A DNA stretch of 64,000 nucleotides, from NCBI GenBank assembly GCA_025200525.1, contig CM045762.1, positions 84,659,893-84,723,892 of the forward strand, written 5' to 3'. Both the position numbers and the translations under genes were made by a program. The first letter of the stretch is position 1. Every line of letters starts with the position of its first letter. This DNA is from Camellia lanceoleosa. Lineage: Eukaryota; Streptophyta; Magnoliopsida; Ericales; Theaceae. Positions 34,917 through 44,389 of the stretch are shown in pieces. The notes under the pieces were generated by a model. The model had not been told where the DNA came from. It was given only the letters and a program-made list of their open reading frames with translations, and searched no databases.

Positions 34917-35930
34917 CTGGGATATGTTTCAGTTAGTCTATAAAAGATGAATTACTACTTTCAAGACAAAAAAGAAGCAAAAGTATGATTGCTGCAACAT
35001 AAAGTAATCAGATCAACAACCTGAGTTTGCCAATTAAAACTACACCTATGAATTAGTCAGCACAAATGTTTAGTCTCTTCTTTGTTACGAAACATTAATT
35101 TTAGGCAATGTTTCACCAAAATATAAGAGGTTAGACACTTTAAATTCTTGAAACTAAAATAGGTTAATAAAATAGCTAATGTTTTTCTTGTTGAGGTTTT
35201 TTAATATTAAAAACACAATCCAATGACAAAATTATAAAGCCAAGTCACTATGCCGCTGACAAGTGTGCTAAGTGATGGTGGAAAAACGTTCTTTGGCTCA
35301 GTTCCATCTCAAGCCATACTAGAGCCTCCTCAAATTCTGCGAAACCAAGCAAGTTGAACCCAAAATCCACCTATGCTTGGAAGACTTTATTATGCATAAC
35401 ACATTCAAGCTGATCAAAAAAATGCATAACACATTCGTGTATTCACCAACAAAGAAGGGGCAGGGGAGCTTTATTCTAGTAATTTTTGAGTCTTTAATAT
35501 ATATATATATATATTTGTACATACAAGCAACAACTAGTAGAACATAAGCAACGACTTTTTTTTTAAACATTTATAAGATGCATAACAATCTCCAACCAGA
35601 GTAGTGCAGAGATATTGTTGGTGGAAAGTTACTGTATTTAAGCAATGAAGACAAAATCAACCTTCAAGAAGTATCCTCCTAATCATTCTTTGAATATTAG
35701 CATGTCAGGATACTGACTACAAGTATAGAACATGATGTACAAATATCATATACAGTCTACAGAAGTCTCTGAAACGATATTTCAAATAAATTAGAATTTA
35801 TTGCCAACCCTTTATGTTTTAAGAACCTCACTTAAATGAACTCAGGGGTATGCAAGAAGAAAAGCAAGATAAAAGAGTATACCACAACTATAATACAAAC
35901 AACTACAGAATCCTTTTAGAAAAGTCAACA
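34917..35930. other. Spacer between the two captured gene fragments
   Basis: No exon that I can name. An AT microsatellite lies near 35497-35513. It may be intron sequence of the Myb or kinase source gene. Confidence 0.5.
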
Positions 35931-36122
35931 CCGTATCATATTTCTCCACTTATCCTTCAAATCAACCTAAACAAAATAACCTCAGCTATTTAGCACAAAG
36001 AAAAAGAATGCCAAACCAAACAAAGACACTAACAAATGATCATAACACTTCTCACCTTGGTTCTCTCTTCAAATATGTCACGATATGAATTTAAGATGAG
36101 CTTCCAGTTCCGTATACCGGAC
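35931..36122 (-). pseudogene. Telomere-binding-type Myb domain fragment, two exons
   Basis: The exon 36122-36056 (acceptor CTTTTGAAG, donor AAG/GTGAGA) encodes SGIRNWKLILNSYRDIFEER followed by TK. The exon 35966 to about 35931 (acceptor TTGTTTAG) encodes VDLKDKWRNMIR. Together they give the second and third helices of the Myb/SANT domain of plant telomere-repeat-binding proteins, whose signature is VDLKDKWRN. The N-terminal part of the Myb domain and the rest of the protein are missing. The fragment starts only 58 bp from the break in the F-box gene and is on the same strand as the kinase fragment. Confidence 0.65.
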
Positions 36123-36180
36123 CTTCAAAAGAAAGATACACAAATGTGTAAGGAAATTTAATTACTGAAAAAGATTATTA

Positions 36181-36357
36181 TTCATTTCTTAATTTTCTCC
36201 TTTTCCCATCATCACCAACAAATTCGAAGTAGTTTACGCGGAAGCAGTACTTATCGAAGTAGAGAATAGGATACAAAGGCCACATGGTCTGCCACCACCG
36301 CCTTAACAATGATTTGGTACTGATCGTGTCAGCTAAAGGAAGGCAAAGAAGAATTTG
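36181..36357 (-). pseudogene. F-box gene, second half of the F-box
   Basis: A 59-codon open piece beginning QILLCLPLADTISTKSLLRR, then WWQTMWPLYPILYFD, the second part of an F-box as found in plant F-box/LRR proteins, ending at a TAA at 36178-36180 where foreign sequence begins. It is in frame with 37995-38159 once the solo LTR and one copy of its 5-bp duplication are disregarded. Confidence 0.75.
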
Positions 36358-36362
36358 GTGAA
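36358..36362 (+). repeat. Target-site duplication of the solo LTR, left copy (GTGAA)
   Basis: GTGAA, repeated at 37995-37999. Confidence 0.9.
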
Positions 36363-37994
36363 TGTAGAGGGTCATAAATTAAGCCCCAAACTAAGTATAG
36401 GCCTAAGCACTGAGGTCACCCCAAAGAGGCGACCAGGAATGAAAAAGAAGCATGGGCGAAAGCCCAAGGGAAGTGGGCCAACAATGGGCCGAAGTAGGTC
36501 CGACTCGCCAAGGTCCAAGCAGACTCCACGAAGGAAAATGCCTAAGTCAAGTTGCGGAAGCAACACTTGCAGTGGTGAAGTTGTGGAGGGAACATGTGCA
36601 ACGGGAAAGTTCCTGAGGCACTTCATTCCAATGCCACCATCCCAAGTAATGTCAGTGTTGCTGCCATTCCAAGTAATGTCGATGTTGCCGCAATTCCAAG
36701 TAATGTCGATACCATAGCCATATGGAGTTGCTAAGGAAAGGAGAAAACCGAAACAACTAAGTTGCAGAGGCAGTACTTGCAGCGCCCAAGTTGTGCAGGC
36801 ATTCCGTCGGCACCGCCATCTCTAATATCTTCGGTCCTGCCGCTTAAACTTGCCACGAGAAGTGACTACCACAGCAACTACTACCGCAGCAACTACGATC
36901 GCAGTAACTAAGTTGTAGAGGGGATATCCTGCCAAGGTGATAGCAGCCTTTGAGAGAGACCTCCCTCTGCAAGTAGAGGCTAATGTTTGGCACTGATAGC
37001 AAGCCTCAAGGCATTACTAGCCTAGGGCTGATAGCAGACCCCAAAGTTCATTTAACTTGGCGCTGATAGCAGGCCCCAAGACTTATTGGTTGGAGCTGAT
37101 AGCAAGCCTAGAGATACCAGTTTACCACGGCGATCCTGCGAAGATGTAAGCAAGGTAACCCGAACATAAGGGGCTCCCTTTCCATTACCCAGGTCATGGA
37201 CCTGCCTTAGTCACACAGGCAGGACTAAGGAGGCCCCCTTAGGCTTGGTATTAAGACACAACATGGTTGATAGTAGGCTTGGCTGTGGCCTTCGCCCTGG
37301 GAAGCTATGGAGTTTGTGGTTACGTGGCTAAGGGTGGAGGCTTCACTAAGATGAACACAAACATGGCTGATAGCAGGCTATGGAGTCCTGAGAATGCATG
37401 TATTGGCCAAATAAAACTGAGAAAGCAAGTGCAGCGACAAGGTTCACTGCTGTAAGTGCACTTGTTGAGGTTAGAGTTGAGAAGGCAAGTACAACAGTAA
37501 ACACTCCTGCCACAATTGCACTTGCTGAGGCTCAAAAGGGAGTTCCAGCGACAAACACTCCCGTCGCAACTATACTTGCTGAGGCTCAAAAAGGTAGTTG
37601 CGAAGGCAAACAGATAGTACACAGTACATGCAGAGGGACACGTGGTACCTTCAGCTTGGTAGCTCAAGGCAGAATATTCTATGTGATCCTTTGGGACACA
37701 TGTCTTTTCTCTATTTGGCCACTTGGTGTCCTCTTAGTACCAAGGAAAAGCCTATAAATAGGACCCATTTCCCAAGGTTCAACAAGAAGAATTTTGGGGA
37801 TTTGGGGGAGATGCTGCCCATTTTGGTACTGCCATACACTTCTTCTTGAGCTACTTGCTTCACCCTCACTCAGCTACACACTCTCCAACTCCCATACTGT
37901 TGTTGCTACTCATTCTCCAGCCACTTTTGCCATTATTGGACCATTAGCATAGTTTTGCCTCTCTAATCAACGCCCTAACCTTGAACCTCCTACA
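36363..37994 (+). mobile_element. Solo LTR inserted in an F-box coding region
   Basis: It starts TGTAGAGGGTCATAAATTAA and ends ACCTTGAACCTCCTACA, giving TG...CA ends with a perfect 5-bp duplication. It is 1632 bp with no retroelement protein, so it is a solo LTR or an LTR-only unit. A TATA box (CTATAAATAGG, about 37750) sets the orientation as plus and marks the start of R/U5. The U3 part holds direct repeats: three of about 24 bp around CCAAGTAATGTCGATG (36640-36715) and four around GCTGATAGCAGGCCCC (36985-37110). Open frames inside it (for example 36355-36717) have no domain and are not treated as genes. Confidence 0.9.
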
Positions 37995-38159
37995 GTGAAT
38001 AATGTGTTTGGGCAAATTTGATAATCTGTCAATATCATTGTGTTGATCTTTCTCTGATGATGTTATTTCTTCTTCGTTTTTCTTTCGCTTTATTGTTTCA
38101 TTGTTTTGGCGTTTGAGGCTTGATCTCTTTTGTTTATTGCCTTTCCTTCTGTGAAACAT
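37995..38159 (-). pseudogene. F-box gene, N-terminus and first half of the F-box
   Basis: The ATG at 38159 opens 55 codons: a basic N-terminus (MFHRRKGNKQKRSS), an acidic/polar linker, then DIDRLSNLPKHIIH, the standard start of a plant F-box (DRLSNLP). The frame is then cut by the solo LTR. The rest follows at 36181-36357, 30903-31875 and 24918-25106. Upstream 38160-38330 is AT-rich with a long poly-A/T tract; no promoter element is certain. Confidence 0.75.
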
Positions 38160-38280
38160 GCTTTGAAGGAACGTGTGGGGTTGAAGGAGTTGTATTATGG
38201 TGATAGTCTTTCTTAACCTATTTATTAAGGGGGATTTGGTCGAAATCGTCTTATAATAAAATTTTAATATATTAAGGATA

Positions 38281-38315
<35 letters not shown>

Positions 38316-38892
38316 AAAGTCCAAAACATACTATTATTATCAAAATATTAAACTTTAAAATAATATAACTTTTGGTGTAGATGTCGATTTTTAATAAAAT
38401 TAATATTTTTATAATTCTCTTATCAAAATCTATCAAATAAAATCCATGTTGACTATGAAATTCTAAAAAAAAAAAAAATTTATTATCGTCCAAATTGATG
38501 TAAATAGTAACAGTAACATGTTACTCTGTTTGACAGTAACATGTTATTCTAATTCTTTGTAACATGTTACTCTGGCAATATTGTCTAAGAAAAAAAAAAA
38601 ATATATATATATATATATATATTACTTTGTTCTTACTCAATTATGTATTTTCTTCTTAGAGGGTTTATGAAATAAAATAAATTAGACTGTCATTTTCACC
38701 AAATTAAGATCCAATAGAGGAATTTTGGTTAAATTACCCATTTATTAACCTATTATAGTGGTGGAAATACTAAAGATATCTTCACATTCTAAAAGTTCTT
38801 TTTGCTTGGCAAGTGTATATCTATACTATGTGTACCCTACTAAAAAATGAGTAATTTTATCATAAAATTTCTTAATATTAAATATAAAATTA
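38160..38892. repeat. Non-coding AT-rich; poly-A, AT run and AACATGTTA repeats
   Basis: A-runs at about 38284-38310 and 38467-38477. Three copies of the palindrome-containing word GTAACATGTTA at about 38510-38575, two of them followed by CTCTG. (AT)n at about 38600-38622. Confidence 0.7.
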
Positions 38893-39393
38893 GGAGTGTA
38901 CACAGATTGAATTAATCCAGTTTTAGAGTAAATCAAGAACCAAACCATTTTTTACCATTCTAGAAAAATTGAAACCATAACCGAAGCGTCAACCTGTGGA
39001 ATCGGACCAGAACTGAACCATAGAAACTGGTTTGGTTCGGTTCGATTTACGATTTTAAGAATTTTATATAACAATAAATATTATTTGTCTTTTATGTTCG
39101 TTAATAAATTAATAATAATTAATATAGTTAAATTGGTCACAATTTATCAATTTTACAACAATGGCTAGTGTTCAAATCTTATAAGAAATATTTTATGTTT
39201 TAATTTTTTTATTATAAAAATATAAAAAATAATTAACAAATATGCAATGGTCTGGTTTGGTTTGAAACCGAGCCGATTTAAACAATTCCACCATTTTCAA
39301 AACTAGAACCATAACTAAAAAATTCAGACCAAACTGGCGATTTGGACCCGATTGGATCGGTTTACTGGTTTCACCGATTCTTTTGAACACTCC
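38893..39393. mobile_element. MITE with TA flanks
   Basis: Ends GGAGTGTACACAGATTGAAT and, reverse-complemented, GGAGTGTTCAAAAGAATC, with TA on both sides. The interior holds inverted GGTTTGGTTCGGTTCGATT-like sequence typical of small plant elements. 501 bp, non-coding. Confidence 0.6.
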
Positions 39394-39761
39394 TACACAA
39401 AATGCGTGATCTCATCACAAATTGATATAACAAAAAATGTTGTAACCAAACTACTAAATTTTGCAACATCAACCATAAAATTTTGGATATTTTATTACGC
39501 TAATTTATGACATGATTACATATTTTTATAATATAGTGCATTCCATATAAGGGGTGTGCACCATAGGCTTTTCCCTAACAATTAATAACAAGTACAAATA
39601 TTATTGCGTATAAGTTATAACTTTTTGTTTGTTTGTTTGTTATTTGTTATTTTTTATTTTTTCCTCCTTCTTCTTATAAAAAGTGTCATATAAGAGTATA
39701 TCTGACCTATTAGGCATATAATATTTTTTAATTAAAATGCCTAGTTGTTTGCTATATATTT
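39394..39761. other. AT-rich, no gene seen
   Basis: No supported feature. Confidence 0.6.
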
Positions 39762-40500
39762 TGTATAGGCCTATCGCAGCCTAACACGTGGATCATAAAG
39801 GTCAAATTGGGAACAGTGAAAGCCTCCAACCATTAACAGACGCGTGTCAATTTATAGCAAAGGAATGGATCCGCGAGACATGGGAACAGTCAAGATGCCC
39901 AAGGTGACATGGGCAAAATAGTTGCTTACAGTTTAATTTCAAAATTAGGAGGGAAGCCCAACCACAAGAGTGAAATAGGGAAGCAGACTGTTCAGAACCA
40001 CACTCAGTGATTATAGAGATCATTTCGACAGTTATCACCTGCTTCGATGGTTATCAACCACTTCGACAGTTATCTTCAGAGACTATAAATAGAGGATAAT
40101 GCTGATGATGTACACACCCCATAAGCCAATCCAGAAACCAGTTTATTTACTTTATATTTTCAGTCCTTTAAATTCTAGTCCTTATATTCCTGGATTGTAC
40201 TTCAAATTCCTAGAATTAATTCTAAGTTAGTCTGTTGCTGTAATCCCCTTTGAAGCTGTGAAAGTGTGAAGATACTATTGTAAGCTTTTGTTTATTTAAT
40301 GAAGTTTGATCTCTGCAACTATTTTGCTTCTTTCATTACTTCGACTAAGTCTTCTTAAATTTCTCCTATAAAGCTAAGCCACTAGTAAAGTTTTCTTCAT
40401 TGAGGTTGAGAGAACTTCGAAACAATCGTCTGACTAATTGATTGACATTTATTAATTTCTGTAAGGACTTATTGATCTTTATTGGCATGCTCAAATTACA
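39762..40500 (+). mobile_element. Probable LTR (solo or truncated)
   Basis: It contains a promoter-like CTATAAATAGAGG (about 40084) followed by R/U5-like sequence, three copies of a CTTCGAYRGTTATC-type word at about 40020-40075 just upstream, and possible TG...CA ends (TGTATAGGCCTATCG to CTCAAATTACA). Flanking pentamers do not match, so the ends are guesses. Confidence 0.4.
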
Positions 40501-41190
40501 TTTCTAACCTTCGAAAGCCAAAAAAAACCAACACTAGTATAACTTACCCTTTTCTTTTCATTTTTTTTTTTAACTCCAATGCACTAAGCATATGATTAGA
40601 CATTTCGGCTCAACTCACATTCAATAGTTACATGTAGCTAGCTTTCAAAGGTTAGACAAAATGTATTTAATCTTTATAATCATTTTCCTCCATCTTTGTT
40701 ATCGATGTGACATTTTATAAAAATAATAATATTTGAATAGGTAAAATGCTATTAGCATTGGAGATACTCTAGCATATCCTTGTACTTAATTATTTTGAAA
40801 ATTTAATATTTAATTGTTTTTTTACTTAATCTGAATTACTTATAAATAAAACTAAATAAAATTATATAAATATTTGTATCGAAAATGACTATCCAACCGG
40901 ATGACGCCATGTGGCGATGATCATGCAAATAAATAGATATGCACGATAGTTTTATTGAATTTTTTATATTTGGAAAGTTTGATAAAACTACCTCTAAGGT
41001 GTTTTTTCAGAGGACATAGTCAAATCAGAATGTGACATGTGGCGGGGGTGGCCCATAAAAGTGGACATACTTGATAATTTTATCAAGTATATTTATCATT
41101 AGATAATGGGGTGGTAGTTTCCTAATATATAAGAATTAGTTTAAAAATATTATTCTATCAATATTTCCAATAGAAGGTTTTCCTACATTT
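40501..41190. other. AT-rich, no gene seen
   Basis: Two similar words (GGATGACGCCATGTGGCG and CAGAATGTGACATGTGGCGG) at about 40900 and 41030 hint at degraded repeat sequence. Confidence 0.5.
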
Positions 41191-42019
41191 TAGGAGATTG
41201 TTGTTGACCATTATCTCCATTTGAACCACCATATAGCTACACTCTTGGGAATTGGCTGGGTGGCTATGACATGTGTCAATCATCCATCACACTTAGAGTC
41301 CAACTACCTATGATCCAACGGCCAGAAAAATGTGACAACAATTGAACCTCCTGCAAATTAGTAAATTCAACACAAGCATGAGGGAGATTATTCAGCATAT
41401 TTTTGAGATATTTGGACATCAAGACTTGGTCATTGGACACATGGCAATCATTTAAAGCAGAAGGTTTCCACTATCTATATCATCCAATGGCTAGAATTTG
41501 AAGGCCTTAACGGCTCCTAAAATGAAGGCTTCTCTTTAACCAAGAAAGGACACTTGTCATCCATCAAAGAACCCATCCAAAAGTTCGTGTTTATAAGAGG
41601 ATTTGGTCAACCCTATTCATAAGGAACTACCCAACTACCCATTGAGAGGAAGGAGGTTGTTGGGATAGATGTCACTACAAGAGGCAATTTAACATCCCAC
41701 TTTCAGAAGATCATGAGGGATTTTCAGAAGGCTGTTGCTAATTTTCAGGAGATAGCCACGATTTTCAGGAGGTTCTAGTATCTATAAATAGAAGAATTGA
41801 AGATAGAGCAAACCCCAATCAATCCAACAATTTAACACAACTTAGTACATAGCACAGTGCTACTTATCCTTAGTTTAATGCTAGTTCAACTTAGGAGTAG
41901 ACTTGAAAGGCATTTTTGTCATAGATTTAGCTTTAGTTTCTTAATTTCCATGGCATTTGTGTCAAATTAGTTATTTTTTGGCCTTCATAGGCATTATTTT
42001 GAAACTTAAATTGTGTTTC
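41191..42019 (+). mobile_element. Older LTR, host of the gypsy insertion
   Basis: LTR-like: possible start TGTTGTTGACCATTATC, a TATA box (CTATAAATAG, about 41783), then transcript-like sequence. It resumes after the gypsy element (52997 to about 53095). TTTTCAGGA-type words are repeated near 41700-41775. Ends are not certain. Confidence 0.4.
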
Positions 42020-42024
42020 AATTC
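42020..42024 (+). repeat. Gypsy target-site duplication, left copy (AATTC)
   Basis: AATTC, repeated at 52992-52996. Confidence 0.9.
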
Positions 42025-42560
42025 TGTGGGGATATATTTTCGGAGTACCAACACGTGGCAAGGTGACGCCGATGTGTCAGCCGAGGTGCCACGTGTCGTG
42101 GTAGTTACGCCGAGGTTATCTCGGAGTTACCGAGGTTATCTGCGAGAATACAGGAATTCGGGATAAACGGATAAGGGACAGGAGTCCTAGAATGAAGAAA
42201 GACTACAAGATGGATACAGGGCATACTCTCAGGGAGTCTATCCTTATCTCTTGAAGAGTCCAAGGTAAATCCGGAATTGGAGTCCATAGAAGCCAGACTT
42301 CTAGTGGGACTGGGAGAGAGTTAAGCTATAAAAGAAGGGCACCCCCGGCGGGTCTAAGGTACGCAATTTTGAGCCTTGAGCAGTAATTTAAGCACTTGTA
42401 TTATCTTTGAGAGATACTGACTTGTTCGTCGGAGTGCCCCCGGGTGGAAGAACCACCGCCGGAACCTTTTCTTCTGCAGGTCTGAGGTGCCATCTATTCT
42501 GCCTGTGTTCTACAGCTGGATTACTAAGGAGGGCAGTGTGATCGAAAATTCACTCACATA
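42025..42560 (+). repeat. Gypsy 5' LTR
   Basis: Starts TGTGGGGATATATTTTCGG and ends CACTCACATA, where the 3' LTR has CACA. TATA-like GCTATAAAAGAAGGG at about 42330. Confidence 0.95.
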
Positions 42561-42563
42561 ATT

Positions 42564-42580
42564 TGGCGCCGTCTGTGGGA
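42564..42580 (+). promoter_or_regulatory. Gypsy primer-binding site
   Basis: TGGCGCCGTCTGTGGGA, three bases after the LTR. TGGCGCC-type sites are typical of Tat/Athila elements; which tRNA it pairs with I did not determine. Confidence 0.8.
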
Positions 42581-42595
42581 ACGAAAGACAAATAG

Positions 42596-44321
42596 ATGGC
42601 CAGTAACGCACAACAAGGAAAGGTTGGGGACGACGCTCCCGTCGGGAGTGGTAAGCCTATCGACCTAGACGTTGAAGGAGACAACCACAACGAAGAAACC
42701 CGTGACCAGGGGAACGGAGGAAAAGACGTCGGCCAAGAGGGCGACACTTCAAAGAAGACAGACCAGGGCAGATACTACAATGAAGATAACCTCTAGGTAT
42801 GGAGGGATAGGTGCCTACGGAGAGACGAGGAAGTAAAGGAGATGGCAAACAAATTGGCAGACCTTCAATCGGTTGTCAATTTCATGATGCAAAATAATGT
42901 CATGCAGCCGCCATACCCGCTGCAGGACACGCCAATACCAGCAGCAAACGCCCAGAAGAAAGGGAAGAAAGTAATCCCCGAAGCCCCTCAGCACACGAGG
43001 AGTGGAAGACACTCTCACCGGCCTTCCAGGGAAGTCAGCCGAGAAGAGTCGAGAAGAGAAGAGTCTCGAAGGACAAATCACGAGAAGGAGGCAGACCCCA
43101 AAGAACATCGGCATGTTCAGGGGCGGGTATTGTGTTTCGATGCATCCTGCGGAGAAGGATCGAAAAGGGGCCACCATGAGGCCGAGAGTAGTCTTGTGAA
43201 AAGTCAAATTTGAAGTAAAAAGAAGACTTGAGAGATTACCTCAAGAGGAAGCAAGAGAATCTTGAGTCGAAGTAACCTCCCCGGTTAAGCCGAGGACACC
43301 ATTTTCGGTGGAATTGGACCAATTCGCCGCGCCGAAAAGATTCAGTATGCCGAGGTTCCAAATATATGATGGTAAGTCGGACCCTAACTTCCATGTTGGA
43401 TTATTTTTGAATTCAATGGCATTAAATAGCGGGAACGAGCCGTTGCTCTGCAAAGTGTTCCCTTCATCCTTCGGGGAGATAGCATCGGATTGGTTCCACA
43501 AATTACCAAAGGGGAGCGTGAAGAATTGGGAAGGCCTGGCCGAGATGTTTGTGGCCAGGTTCATAACAAACAAACTCCAGCCATTGAGGGTGGATGCATT
43601 AATGGCCCTGAAAATCGGCAAAGATGAAAGCCTTAGGGCCTATGCAAAGAGGTACTATGAGGTGTTCAATCGAATACCTGAATGCAACCAGGAGGTGGCG
43701 GTCGTGTCTTTCAAGAACGGCCTGAAGGATGACTGTCCATTACGGAAGTCTTTGGCAAAAACCCTGCCAAAGAGCATAGAAGAGCTCATGGCGAGAATCG
43801 AGAAGTATGCCAGAGCCGAGGAAGATACATCGGGGAATAAGGAGACAAAGCCAGAAAAAGGCAACGGCTCGCCGAAGCGAGGCTGAGGTAACAATGGACC
43901 CAACAAACAGGAGACAGAGTTGAGGGCTAAGCAGGCAGTGACAACGGTGTTCCGAATTTCGGTCCACAAAGTCCTTGATCAAATTCGGAATCAGCCCTAC
44001 TTCAGGACGCCGGCAAGGGCACCAGGAGAATTTATGGGAAGAAACCGTGGTCGGCGTTGTGCTTACCACAATGAGGAGGGGCACCCAACTCAGGGTTGCA
44101 GAGCACTTAACGCACACTTAGAAGATTTGGTAAGGCAAGGCCACCTGAGAGACCTTGTGGATGAGGCCAAAACAAGAGAAGAACAGGCACGATTGCCTCA
44201 AGCACCAGCAGCCCCACCACTCCCAGCGCAGCAACCTCAGGCAGGCGGACCTCGAGTGGTCAATGTGATCCACTCAAAGGTGAATGAAAACGACATACGG
44301 GGGGAGACACACAGAGGGTAA
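42596..44321 (+). pseudogene. Gypsy gag, broken
   Basis: The ATG at 42596 opens an acidic N-terminal region that stops after 66 codons; a second frame (42842-43213) continues with a coiled-coil-like start and an Arg/Glu-rich stretch. The capsid-like retrotransposon gag domain is at 43308-43886 (FQIYDGKSDPNFHVGLFLNS, ASDWFHKLPKGSVKNWEGLA, YEVFNRIPECNQE). After a stop and frame change, 43920-44321 holds a variant knuckle, CAYHNEEGHPTQGCRALNAH, of the kind seen in Tat gag. Gag would form the particle that packages element RNA. Confidence 0.85.
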
Positions 44322-44389
44322 AACACCTGCAGCACGTCAACCAGGTCGGACTAAAAAGACCTCGGCCTGAAGAGTGCCAAGGACAGATG

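Noticed and set aside
36355..37849. Open frames of 83-120 codons inside the solo LTR as genes
   Set aside because: They lie in U3/R sequence bounded by a perfect 5-bp duplication, cross the LTR border at 36363, and contain only repeat-derived residues.
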